Shown: piece after piece, positions 45,299 to 54,215 of the stretch | How positions within the stretch are numbered: the first letter of the stretch is position 1 | Layout: the number at the start of each line of letters is the position of its first letter | Source: Sedimentisphaera salicampi | GTDB lineage: Bacteria > Planctomycetota > Phycisphaerae > Sedimentisphaerales > Sedimentisphaeraceae | Reading direction: 5' to 3' | DNA: 64,000 bases | NCBI RefSeq assembly: GCF_002117005.1 | Contig: NZ_CP021023.1 | Location: 2,404,995-2,468,994, forward strand | Translations under genes and position numbers: made by a program | Notes under the pieces: generated by a model | What the model saw: the letters and a program-made list of their open reading frames with translations, nothing else | What the model was told of the DNA's origin: nothing | Database searches by the model: none

Positions 45299-46699
45299 TT
45301 ATTCTTCAGGTTTATTCGTACTTTTCTTTTCTCTTTTTGTCCTGCTTTTTTTGGCCTTGTTTTCTGCCTCTTCAAGGAAGGCCTTTCTTCTGAGTATGTG
45401 GTGGTAGTGCTGGGCGAATCTGTGGGATTCGTCGCGTATATACTGGAAGAGCTTTCTTACCGGCGAATTTGCCGGCAGGCGCAGGGGTTTGTCTTTGCCC
45501 GATACGTATATGATCTCTTCCTTTTTTGCCAGCGAGGCGAGATAGGGCTTTTGCCCCTCAAATTCGTTGAGCACATTCTCCACTGCGTGAAGCTGGCCGA
45601 GCCCGCCGTCGATGAGCAGCATATCAGGCAAAAGCTCGCGGCCGTCTAAAGCGCGTTTGTATCTTCGCCTTATCACCTCCTGCATTGAGGCGTAGTCGTC
45701 TATTCCTTCAACTGTTTTGATCTTGAATCTGCGGTAGCCGTGTTTGAAGGGGCTTCCATCTATGAATTTCACCAGCGAGCCCACCGTTTCCGAACCGCCC
45801 AGATGGGCGATATCAAATCCTTCAATAGTCCTTATCGGATCGGCAGAGCCCAGCATCTCGGCGAGTTTCTGATTTGCCGCAGAGAGATTATGAACAAACA
45901 GCTCAGGCTGCACATTCTCGCTTACAGTTCCACGGCTCTCAAGCTTGGAGATTAGATTTATCTTATCGCGGTATTCAGCGGCCTCTTCAAACCGCAGCTC
46001 GGAGGAGGCCTTCTGCATCTTCTCTTTGAGCTCCCTGAGAACCACGCTCCTTTTTGAGCGGAGAAATCTTGTGAGCTCTTCGATTATCTCGCGGTATTCT
46101 TCCTTGCTGATTCTTGCAGCGCACGGGGCGGTGCATTGATTAATGCTGTGCAGAAGGCAGGGGCGAAAGAATCTTCGTTTCTCGTCGTTTTCTGAGATTT
46201 CCAGCCTGCAAGTTCTGAATTTGAATATCTTCTGCAATAGCACCAAAACCCCCCTGAGCTCTCTGATTGCCGTAAACGGCCCGAACAGCCGGCAGCGTTT
46301 CTCGCCCGGATTGCGGGTGATATAAACGCCCGGGAAGTCTTCGTATGTGGTAATCTGGAGGTACGGGAAGGTCTTGTCGTCGAGCAGGTTGGTGTTGTAG
46401 GGCGGTCTTATGTCTTTTATCAGCCGCGCCTCCTGAAGTATTGCATCAACTTCGCTCTCAGTTTCCAGAAAGCTCACAGAGCACACCTGCTCAAGCATTT
46501 CTGCAATCTTCGGGCCTCGGGATGAATGGATGTCTGAGCTGGGCAGGAAGTAGCTCGAGACTCTGGAACGAAGGTTCTTCGCCTTCCCGATATACAGCAC
46601 AGCGTCTTTGCTGTCTCTCATGAAGTACAGCCCGGGGGCGGTTGGGAACTGCCTTATCTGCTCGCGAATCTGCTCAATTTTGCCTTTATCTTCTGCCAT
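45299..46699 (-). CDS. uvrC: Excinuclease ABC subunit C without the C-terminal HhH domain
   Basis: 466-residue nuclease of nucleotide excision repair. It has the GIY-YIG domain (PGLYFMRDSKDAVLYIGKAK, residues ~20-105), the CX-type cluster (CLLHSINQCTAPC), a UVR motif (SSELRFEEAAEYRDKI) that binds UvrB, and the RNase H-like endonuclease domain (IEGFDIAHLGG and LLIDGGLGQL, RDESHRFAQ). It then ends with a Lys-rich tail (RTKREKKSTNKPEE); the tandem helix-hairpin-helix of ~600-residue UvrC proteins is absent. The next gene starts 26 bases further, so no frameshifted remainder is present. Confidence 0.9.
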   Translation of the reverse strand: MAEDKGKIEQIREQIRQFPTAPGLYFMRDSKDAVLYIGKAKNLRSRVSSYFLPSSDIHSSRGPKIAEMLEQVCSVSFLETESEVDAILQEARLIKDIRPPYNTNLLDDKTFPYLQITTYEDFPGVYITRNPGEKRCRLFGPFTAIRELRGVLVLLQKIFKFRTCRLEISENDEKRRFFRPCLLHSINQCTAPCAARISKEEYREIIEELTRFLRSKRSVVLRELKEKMQKASSELRFEEAAEYRDKINLISKLESRGTVSENVQPELFVHNLSAANQKLAEMLGSADPIRTIEGFDIAHLGGSETVGSLVKFIDGSPFKHGYRRFKIKTVEGIDDYASMQEVIRRRYKRALDGRELLPDMLLIDGGLGQLHAVENVLNEFEGQKPYLASLAKKEEIIYVSGKDKPLRLPANSPVRKLFQYIRDESHRFAQHYHHILRRKAFLEEAENKAKKSRTKREKKSTNKPEE

Positions 46700-46705
46700 T
46701 GCGTA

Positions 46706-48055
46706 TTAATCATAAACTAAAAGGCAGGATGCTGCAATGTGCTGGGCATGGTATCCTCTGCCTTGGGAGTCTTTTTTGAAGTTTGCTGAGTACGGCTCGG
46801 CGGCGTAATCTAATTTCAGCTTTTTGCCGCCTTCGGCTGGAACGCTCACTATCCAAGGCCTCACAAGGCATCCGGGACGCCAGCCGGCTCTGTCTATATG
46901 CCATGTCCCGCCCTGATGGTCTATTGGGTTGAATTCGTTGTTGCTCTGCCAGAGATAGCTCATAAACTCTTTCCCGCCTGCGCTGAGCTTGCGCCATTTC
47001 CTTATAAATTCAGCGCCGTGGCCTTTATTTCCTTTCCAGCCGTGGCCTGTGAATATGCTGAAAAATTCTGCTCTCTCTGCCCAGTCCGGAAGCTTTATTT
47101 CTTTAGGCTCTATGCCCTCAAGCCCTTTCACCTCGGGCGTGCCGTAGCGGAATTTCCCGTTCCATAGCGGGAAGATCTTGCGGGGAATCTCCCTTCCTTG
47201 GCCTTTGTAGTACCGCAAAGTGATTTCCCAGCCGAAATTTCCGTCAACCTGCATGGCAAGCTTTCTTTCGCCTGTGAGCAGCTTGGCAAGAGGTGTTATA
47301 TCCTGCTTCCACCTGCCCCCGGCTTCATTGTAGCTTGTGATGATGCGGGCAATCTCAAAATCCTGCCCTTTCTCTTCTGCGAAGAGCCTGTTCACCCTGT
47401 CCCACGGGTCGTTTTTCGGGATAAGCCTCCAGTCGAGAGTAACCCTGCCGATGCCTTCGAGGCTTTCAGGGAGGCTGAGGGTTTTTGAGCTCCTGTTCCA
47501 GTATCCTGAGCCCTCCCAGCGCAGCTCTTTCGGCTTTGAATTCTGAAAGCCCTCGCCTGTTTTCTCTACTGATAAATCCATAACCTCGGCCTTCTCGCTG
47601 AAATATAACCGGCTGAGCGGATAGACCGCATCCGGCAGGAAATAATCACTGTAAAAGCTGTGCTTGATGCCGTCAGTCCAGAGAGTTAATTCCCGCCCGC
47701 CGCATACGGGCGTAAGCTTTATTTTAATCTCCCGCCTGCCTTCAAATTTAAGCGTGCTCGGCTTGTTCTCGAGTATCAGTCCGCTGCTTGTGAGAAAGAT
47801 TGATGAGCGTTTCTTTTTGTCATCTTTTTCCTCGTATTGAAGGCCTATGCCCAGGGCTTTTTCTGCGGCTGGTTTAGTGCTGGAGAAGGAGAATGGATTT
47901 TCCCTGCTGCACATAATCAGCCCGATATCACTTCCTTTTTCAAAATCCGCCTTGAAGCTTATCTCAAATCCGCCGGCTTCAGGCAGCTTCAGGCTTTCTG
48001 CAAAACAGATTGAGCCTATCAGGGTGATTGCGGCTGCTGTAACAAACCTTTTCAT
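46706..48055 (-). CDS. Secreted PNGase F-like protein
   Basis: 449 residues with a signal peptide (MKRFVTAAAITLIGSICFAES). The first ~170 residues form a beta-rich domain of unknown kind (LamG-like in style). From ~190 onward it resembles the two-domain jelly-roll of peptide-N-glycosidase F: FSIFTGHGWKGNKGHGAEFIRKWRKL and GGTWHIDRAGWRPGCLVRPW are close to the PNGase F C-terminal segments. It would remove N-linked or similar glycans from proteins, but activity is not assured. It overlaps the O-antigen-ligase-like gene by ATGA and lies just before uvrC. Confidence 0.65.
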   Translation of the reverse strand: MKRFVTAAAITLIGSICFAESLKLPEAGGFEISFKADFEKGSDIGLIMCSRENPFSFSSTKPAAEKALGIGLQYEEKDDKKKRSSIFLTSSGLILENKPSTLKFEGRREIKIKLTPVCGGRELTLWTDGIKHSFYSDYFLPDAVYPLSRLYFSEKAEVMDLSVEKTGEGFQNSKPKELRWEGSGYWNRSSKTLSLPESLEGIGRVTLDWRLIPKNDPWDRVNRLFAEEKGQDFEIARIITSYNEAGGRWKQDITPLAKLLTGERKLAMQVDGNFGWEITLRYYKGQGREIPRKIFPLWNGKFRYGTPEVKGLEGIEPKEIKLPDWAERAEFFSIFTGHGWKGNKGHGAEFIRKWRKLSAGGKEFMSYLWQSNNEFNPIDHQGGTWHIDRAGWRPGCLVRPWIVSVPAEGGKKLKLDYAAEPYSANFKKDSQGRGYHAQHIAASCLLVYD

Positions 48056-50292
48056 TTATCTGTTTCCGTGCTTAATTCAAGGGTTTCGCTGAGCTTGCTT
48101 ATATTTTCTTCAATTATATTGAATTTTTCTTTGCCTATTCTTGAGATAAGCTCCTCTTCGGGGTAGTTTCTCCTGAATTCTTCCCTGAACATCAGCTCAA
48201 TTTTTTTTGCCGCCTTGAATTCTCTCAGAGCCTGCTCATCCTTGCCGAGTTTTTTTAGTGCCAGAGCGTATTTCAGGTGAATTTCGCCCTTGCCCGGGTA
48301 TCGCATAATTGCCATCTGGTAGTAGCTGCACGCATCCTTCAGGTTGTCTTTTTTGCCTCTGCTGATTGAATTTTCCGCCTGCAGCTCGCTCACCTCAGCC
48401 AGCCTGAGGTACGGCTTGAAGCTCGCTCTGTTCAGCATAGCCTGTTTTGTGAACATCTGTTCTGCCTTTTCGAGCAGTTTTTCGTTTTGGTTTTCTCTGA
48501 AATTTCTCAGATAGGCCTTCCCTGTAAGCGATGCCGGCCAACTGCTGAGCGGATCAGAATTTGCGAATCTGTTCAAAGCCGCATCATTCTGGAATCGTGT
48601 CTGCATTGCTGCGAGGAAGGTGTTTTTCATTTTCCAAGCTGGGATTGCAGCGAAAAATATAACCCCTGCCATAATAGCGGCTGCTGAAGAAAACATTAGC
48701 GTTTTAGGGATTAGTCCTTTAACGGGTTCAGTTTTCTGCTGTCTGCTTATTACAAAAAGCAGCCCGCAGGCAGCGGAGAATGCGAGGAAATTGCCCGTTT
48801 CGAAGATTGCAAAGTCTATAGTGTTGTGGATTAGTAAGGCGGCGATCCCGCAGAGCAGACCTGTTTTAAGGTTTGAGAAATTCAGTTTCTTCACGCCGTG
48901 CTTGGAGAGGAAAAACGCCCAGCCGAAGAATACAACTGCAGGAAAGATGAACATAATAGCCGCTGCATAGCTGTTCGCCCCTGAATTTTCGCTGTACTGC
49001 ACAGGGATAAGCAGTGGGCGGAGAATAATCATAGCCAATGCCCCTGCGCCTGCCAGTAAGGCAGCTGGTTTGTAGCTCTCAGCCTGAAGCGATTGATTGT
49101 CTGAATCATTCTTGAAGCTCTTCCAGATTGGCAACACGTATGCTGCCAGAATAGCTGCAAGCCCTAAAATCCCGAATTGGCAGGCGAGGCTGAGAATGAA
49201 GTTGTGCGGGTCTGTAACGGTTTCCATAGCCTCAGGCAGCTTGAAATGGGGATAGAAGAAGCGGAAGTTGTCTGCACCAACCCCCCAGATATTATCAGCG
49301 AGCATTCTAACCCCTGCAAACCAGTACTGCCCGCGAACGTGCATTGAGCCTCCGCCCGGGAGGGTTTGATTGAGCCCTGCATAAGCTGCTGCAGTCAAAA
49401 CTGCCAAAAGCCCCGCTGCTGCAATGCCCCAGAAGGCCAAAGACTTTTTTCTTCCTGCGGCTTTGAAAAGGAAGCAGGCCCCAAACAAAACCAGCCCTCC
49501 AATAAGGGCAAGAAAGCAGCCTTTACTCGAGGCAAGAACAACCATTGCGAGTATGCAGATTGTCTGAACGCCGAGAAGCAGGCGTGATTTGGCTTCGCTC
49601 TTCTCACGAAAGCTTGAGAGAAACAAAGCAAGCGACGGGAAAAAGCAAAGCAGAGCCAAAGAGCCCATCGCATTGCTGTTTGTGAAGAATCCCTTGATTT
49701 CGTTTGAATAAAGCCTGTGTTCATACATAAACTCATCAAGAGTTCCCGGGGTGATCGAAAGGGCTTCAAGCTGAGCCTGCGGGTTCTCTTCGTAGGCCTT
49801 GATAATATATTCATTGCTCTGAGAGAGCTGGAAGATCCCCTCCGCAAAATTCACCGCGCACGCCCCGAAAAGCAAAGCGAGAATGAGTTTGCTTGCGAGT
49901 TTTCTGTCTTCAAGCTGGGTTATAAGCTGAAAAAGACACAGCCCCGAGATGAGCATAAGGCTGTGGTTGACAGCAGCCCTTTTCTCAGATGCAAAAAAGC
50001 AGAGCAGCCCTGCGATTGCCGCAAAGATCAAGGCCGGAATCTCCGAGCCGTTTTTCGCCCAGCCGGGGCTCGAAGAACGCAGGCGGGAGAAAAGATAAAT
50101 GCAGAATGCAATGAGGCACGATACGGTAATCATCAGGAATCTGAAATTTACCGGTATATCAGATAAGGGGTCTATTCTGTTTATCCCTAAGGCTTCAACG
50201 GTAGTAAGCCTCACTCCGGCCATAGCAAGGAAAAAGCCGCAGCACAGGAGGAGCATTTTTTTAGTTGTCTTTTTCTTCTTTTTCGCTGCCAT
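48052..50292 (-). CDS. O-antigen ligase/polymerase-like membrane protein with TPR tail
   Basis: 746 residues. About 12 hydrophobic helices (residues ~12-560) with the large periplasmic loop typical of Wzy/WaaL proteins, containing GGGSMHVRGQYWFAGVRMLADNIWGVGADNFRFF, a region related to the Wzy_C motif. The C-terminal ~150 residues are TPR-like helices (AEQMFTKQAMLNRASFKPYLRLAEV, YALALKKLGKDEQALREF). It likely joins or polymerises undecaprenyl-linked glycans. The Lys-rich start (MAAKKKKKTTKK) overlaps the upstream transferase gene by 32 bases. Confidence 0.8.
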   Translation of the reverse strand: MAAKKKKKTTKKMLLLCCGFFLAMAGVRLTTVEALGINRIDPLSDIPVNFRFLMITVSCLIAFCIYLFSRLRSSSPGWAKNGSEIPALIFAAIAGLLCFFASEKRAAVNHSLMLISGLCLFQLITQLEDRKLASKLILALLFGACAVNFAEGIFQLSQSNEYIIKAYEENPQAQLEALSITPGTLDEFMYEHRLYSNEIKGFFTNSNAMGSLALLCFFPSLALFLSSFREKSEAKSRLLLGVQTICILAMVVLASSKGCFLALIGGLVLFGACFLFKAAGRKKSLAFWGIAAAGLLAVLTAAAYAGLNQTLPGGGSMHVRGQYWFAGVRMLADNIWGVGADNFRFFYPHFKLPEAMETVTDPHNFILSLACQFGILGLAAILAAYVLPIWKSFKNDSDNQSLQAESYKPAALLAGAGALAMIILRPLLIPVQYSENSGANSYAAAIMFIFPAVVFFGWAFFLSKHGVKKLNFSNLKTGLLCGIAALLIHNTIDFAIFETGNFLAFSAACGLLFVISRQQKTEPVKGLIPKTLMFSSAAAIMAGVIFFAAIPAWKMKNTFLAAMQTRFQNDAALNRFANSDPLSSWPASLTGKAYLRNFRENQNEKLLEKAEQMFTKQAMLNRASFKPYLRLAEVSELQAENSISRGKKDNLKDACSYYQMAIMRYPGKGEIHLKYALALKKLGKDEQALREFKAAKKIELMFREEFRRNYPEEELISRIGKEKFNIIEENISKLSETLELSTETDK

Positions 50293-51325
50293 TTATTATG
50301 GTTTCTTTGTTTATATTGTTTTTTTCGAGTATTGCTATTATACCAAGAATCATCAGAGTTTGAGTGAAAATCACGCCCGCCTGAATGAGAGTTGCCCTGC
50401 TGAGAAATACCGCCCCGAGCCCAGTGCATATCGTGGCCAGATAGAGCGTAAGCGCTGCCTGCCTCTCGCTAAGTCCTCTGCGTTTGAGGCGATGGGAGAA
50501 GTGCTGAGTGTCTCCGAGAAAAGGGCTTCTTCCTTGGCTTAGCCTCAGAAGCGTAACGCTTATAAAATCATACAGCGGCACTGCCACTGCAATTAGCGGA
50601 ACGAATACCGCTGCCCGGCTGTCTATGGCGGATGTTTCATTGTAGTATGTGATTCGGAGCGTGAGAAGAGCAATAAGAAACCCTATCACCAAAGACCCCG
50701 CATCGCCCATAAATATCTTGGCGGGGGGAAAGTTGAATATCAGAAAGCCTGCAAGGGTTCCGCAGATAACTGCCGCAAAGACAGCGTTTTCCAAATCTCC
50801 GCTTATGCAGGCCGCACTGCCCAAAACAGCGGATACGATAATCGCTATCCCGGCGCTCGCCCCGTCCATATTATCAAGAAAATTAAATGAATTTATAAGC
50901 AGGACAATCCAGAAAATGCTCATCGCGGCTGTGATCAGTCTGCTTTCGATAAACAGCTCAACCCTGCCGCCTCCAAAAAATGCGGCAAGAGTTGCTGCTG
51001 CAGTCTGGAATATGAGCTTTTGGAGGGGTGAAAGGTTTTTAATGTCGTCCGTAAGGCCTGCTGCGAACAGAAAAACTGCCAAAAGAGAAATAGCCATAAG
51101 CTCGGGATTAAAAACATTTGCAAGCGGGAAAAATATCGCAAAACTGAGTATTATTGATATAATTATGGCAATCCCGCCCCCGAGGGCTATTGAATGAGGA
51201 TTGTATCTGTCTTCTGACGGGATAGACCGAAAGTCCTTTTTAAGGGATATATTTCTTACCAGTAGGGTGAGTATTGCAGAGGAAAAAGCGGAAACCAAGA
51301 ATGCGGGGATTAAAAATCTGCTCAT
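50261..51325 (-). CDS. Polyprenyl-phosphate N-acetylhexosamine-1-phosphate transferase (WecA/TagO/MraY family)
   Basis: 354-residue polytopic enzyme that starts a surface glycan by moving a sugar-1-phosphate from UDP-sugar to undecaprenyl phosphate. All family motifs are visible: LTDDIKNLSPLQK, NFLDNMDGASAG, KIFMGDAGSLVIGF and the HIHH-type segment DTQHFSHRLKRRGLSERQA, which groups it with WecA/TagO rather than MraY. Together with the ligase-like gene that it overlaps, it forms a glycan assembly pair. Confidence 0.88.
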   Translation of the reverse strand: MSRFLIPAFLVSAFSSAILTLLVRNISLKKDFRSIPSEDRYNPHSIALGGGIAIIISIILSFAIFFPLANVFNPELMAISLLAVFLFAAGLTDDIKNLSPLQKLIFQTAAATLAAFFGGGRVELFIESRLITAAMSIFWIVLLINSFNFLDNMDGASAGIAIIVSAVLGSAACISGDLENAVFAAVICGTLAGFLIFNFPPAKIFMGDAGSLVIGFLIALLTLRITYYNETSAIDSRAAVFVPLIAVAVPLYDFISVTLLRLSQGRSPFLGDTQHFSHRLKRRGLSERQAALTLYLATICTGLGAVFLSRATLIQAGVIFTQTLMILGIIAILEKNNINKETIINGSEKEEKDN

Positions 51326-51370
51326 TTTAAAACCGCTAATAAAAAATTAACTAATTTTGTATAAACTTAT

Positions 51371-51403
51371 TTTCGGCCTTTGGGTAAATTATGCAGGCCG
51401 AAA
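51371..51403. promoter_or_regulatory. 9-bp inverted repeat upstream of the alkaline phosphatase gene
   Basis: TTTCGGCCT (51371-51379) and AGGCCGAAA (51395-51403) are perfect inverted repeats with a 15-nt loop, about 95 bases before the start codon. AT-rich sequence follows but no T-run, so an operator or leader structure is more likely than a terminator. Confidence 0.4.
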
Positions 51404-51497
51404 TACTATATATTTTACTAAGCTGAAGGGTAAAAATATTTCGCTGAATGTCAACAATCTTGCTATGAGCAGGATTTCAGCAGTCGAGGAGATTATA

Positions 51498-53051
51498 ATG
51501 AAAAAAATAATGCTTTTTCTTTTCATCGTTTCGTTTGCAGCTTCAGGATTCCCCGCCTCGCAAACCTGCCCTGATTCCAAGTTGCAGGCAAAATATATCT
51601 TTTACTTCATTGGAGACGGAATGGCCAGCACTCAGGTGTATGCAGCTGAAGCTATGGTTGAAAACGGACGTATTGAGGATTCCAGCGGCTCAAGGATGAA
51701 AAAGCTCGCTATGAGCAATCTTGATACTGCCGGTTCTCACAGGAACTACGCCACAAACAGGCTCATCACCGATTCCGCAGCAGCGGGCACTGCAATGTCC
51801 TGCGGCGAGAAGACTTCAGTTGGAACAATCTCCATGGGTCCTCAGCGGGAAAGAAGGCTGCCTTTAATTACAAACGCTCTGAAGGAAAAGGGATTGAAAA
51901 TCGGAATTGTTTCCACTGTTTCAATAGACCACGCAACACCAGCCTGCTTTTATGCAAATCAGCCCTCACGAAACAGCTATTGGCATATAGCAAACCAGCT
52001 TTCAGACAGCGGTTATGATTATTTCGCCGGCGGCGGAATGAAAGGGGCGAGGGTGGAAGACGGAAAACGCGTCTTTATGCCGGGGAAGAAAAAGGCAGCG
52101 CCGGAAAATGACCCTGTGGAGAAGGCCAGAAGGGCGGGCTACAAGATTGCCTGCAGCAAAGAAGAGCTTCAGGAGGTGAGCCCGGGCCGGAAAGTTTATG
52201 CCTTCGAGCCGGACACGCTGGACAGCAGTATGGCGATGCCCTATGAGATCGACAGGCCGGCAGATTCAATGTCTTTAGCTGATTATACAAGAGAAGGGAT
52301 TCGCCTTCTCGATAATCCGGAAGGCTTTTTTATGATGGTGGAGGGCGGAAAAATAGACTGGGCTTGCCATGCCAACGATGCCTTTACAGCCCTCAGGGAT
52401 GTGATTGCCTTGGATGAGGCAATCAGTGAGGCGGTTGAGTTTATGAATGAACATCCCGAAGAAACGCTTATTGTTGTAACAGGAGACCACGAAACAGGCG
52501 GTATGACTATGGGCTGGGCAGGCACGGGCTACAAAACAGCTTGCACTATGCTAAACTCCCAGACGGCCTCATACCAAATGTTCAACAAGTCGTTCCTTGA
52601 TGAGCATAAGAGCAAAAGGCTTGAAGAGGTTGGCGGCGAGTGGGATACTTCCATTGATATGAACGGCTCCGTGAAGGATGCCTTGAAGGATGTATTCGGG
52701 CTCGAATATGCCAAGCTCTCCGATTACGATAAACAAAGGCTCGAAGATGCATATGATGCAACGATGGGCGAAAGCGGTCTTCACAGGCAGGAAGCCAGAC
52801 TCCGCTTTGGCGGATACAAACCGATTACCGTAGCGGCTACCCATATGTTCAACCAGAAGGCCGGGCTCACATGGACAACATTCAGCCATACGGCGATTCC
52901 GGTTCCGATATATGCTTCCGGAGCGGGCGCAGAGAAATTCGGCGAGTATATGGATAATACTGATCTGCCCTTAAAGATTGCTGAGGCTGCGGGTATCGAA
53001 GATTTTCCCGCTTCCCGCAAAAAGCTTGCTGCAAACAGCGACGCCCGCTAA
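51498..53051 (+). CDS. Alkaline phosphatase, secreted
   Basis: 517-residue zinc/magnesium phosphomonoesterase. ATG 51498 is chosen: GAGGAG (51486-51491) precedes it and the protein begins with a signal peptide (MKKIMLFLFIVSFAASGFPAS); an upstream in-frame ATG at 51357 would add 47 non-family residues. Motifs are FIGDGMASTQ (metal Asp), TDSAAAGTAMSCG with nucleophile Ser93, MVEGGKIDWACHANDA, VTGDHETGGM and a C-terminal FSHTAIPVPIYASG. It is divergent from the glycan-transferase gene and has its own terminator-like hairpin. Confidence 0.93.
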   Translation: MKKIMLFLFIVSFAASGFPASQTCPDSKLQAKYIFYFIGDGMASTQVYAAEAMVENGRIEDSSGSRMKKLAMSNLDTAGSHRNYATNRLITDSAAAGTAMSCGEKTSVGTISMGPQRERRLPLITNALKEKGLKIGIVSTVSIDHATPACFYANQPSRNSYWHIANQLSDSGYDYFAGGGMKGARVEDGKRVFMPGKKKAAPENDPVEKARRAGYKIACSKEELQEVSPGRKVYAFEPDTLDSSMAMPYEIDRPADSMSLADYTREGIRLLDNPEGFFMMVEGGKIDWACHANDAFTALRDVIALDEAISEAVEFMNEHPEETLIVVTGDHETGGMTMGWAGTGYKTACTMLNSQTASYQMFNKSFLDEHKSKRLEEVGGEWDTSIDMNGSVKDALKDVFGLEYAKLSDYDKQRLEDAYDATMGESGLHRQEARLRFGGYKPITVAATHMFNQKAGLTWTTFSHTAIPVPIYASGAGAEKFGEYMDNTDLPLKIAEAAGIEDFPASRKKLAANSDAR

Positions 53052-53060
53052 CGGCGGAAA

Positions 53061-53096
53061 CCGCTGCAGACTGTAGGCTTTTTGCAGCGGAATTTT
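53061..53096 (+). terminator. Terminator-like hairpin after the alkaline phosphatase gene
   Basis: CCGCTGCA (53061-53068) pairs with TGCAGCGG (53083-53090), followed by AATTTT; the tail is modest. It lies 9 bases after the stop. Confidence 0.7.
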
Positions 53097-54215
53097 AATA
53101 GGGACAGTTACCCATTTATTGTTGATTAAATATTTTTCCCCTGCGTCCTATTGTCCACTTATTTTCCGCCTAAGGCGGAGAACAAGTCCGCCTGCGGCGG
53201 ATGGCTCGTGGCAAGTGGCAGAGTTGCAAGTGGCTCGTGGCAAAATCATTAGAGAAAAATCAGCGATGATTAGCGGCTGAAAAATTTTCTCTCCGCCTTT
53301 TCCTATATTAAATATTTATCCTGTAAATCCTTGCCCCGCAGCAAAAGAGGTTCGGGGCTGTAAATCCTGTCAAAAATATATCCCCTCCGTTTCCTCCGAT
53401 AACTCTCCGCCACAGGCGGACTGGCTCTGTCAAAAAAACTGTCCACATCAGAGCAGGATTATGTATTGCGGTAGCAGCGTACTTGCCGGCAGAGAGCTTC
53501 TCCCCTCATTTATGAAAATGTTTTCTCTGATGTAAATTTGATTTAAAACATCGAAGTAATCGGAGGGAGAGAATGATATATTTATTTAATAACCTCTGTG
53601 TGCCTCTGACTCAGTCCGTAATTGCTGCGGCCAGTCTGTGATGAACGTCTATTGTCCACTTATTCCGTCCCGCCTGCGGCGGGCCTACATGCGTGGCTCG
53701 GTTTAAATATCTCTTTTTGTGAAATCGCTGCGTAATACTAAAGACAATCAGAGCCGCACGTGGAGTCCGCCGCAGGCAGAGAGCCTGTCCGCCGGAGGCG
53801 GATGGCTCGTGGCGAGTAGCAGAGTTGCAAGTGGCTCGTAGCAAAATCATTAGTGAAAAATTAGTGCTGATTAGCGGCTAATCTTGCATTAAAAAACCTT
53901 AGCGTATCTTAGAGCTGCTCAGTGGCTTATAAATCTCAGCGCCGATTAGCGGCTTAAAATCTCATAGCTCAAGAGCTGCGAAAAACAAAAATTTTTCAAT
54001 TTTTCTTACTCATTATCTCGCAGGGTTTTATGGGATTGCCTCCATTCATTCAGTCCGGATTTTTCGCGCAAACCCTTAACATCTCGCCAAGGGTGAGAGT
54101 CATTTTTATTTTATAGGCTATGGCAGATTGAGAAAATTCTGTTTTTTTTTGGCCTCGTTTCCGATCTGCCCTAAACCGCCAGAAAATCGAAAAATTCGTT
54201 AATGAGGAGAAGGAA
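53097..54215. repeat. Gene-free repeat cluster (composite repeat copies 3 and 4)
   Basis: No coding-quality ORF in about 1.1 kb. At 53100 GGGACAGTTACC is a half copy of the 92-bp element. 53160-53285 and 53640-53990 are composite repeats: TCCGCC-nnn-GGCGGA palindromes (about 53165, 53190, 53408, 53787), GGCTCGTGGCAAGTGGCAG and the CAAAATCATTAG ... GATTAGCGGCT block at 53241 and 53842. The 53842-53930 segment (continuing CTTGCATTAAAAAACCTTAG) is nearly the same as 55071-55160. Confidence 0.8.

Noticed and set aside
53611-53850. Minus-strand frame in the repeat cluster
   Set aside because: Its sequence is made of the dispersed repeat blocks; repeat-derived and not a gene.
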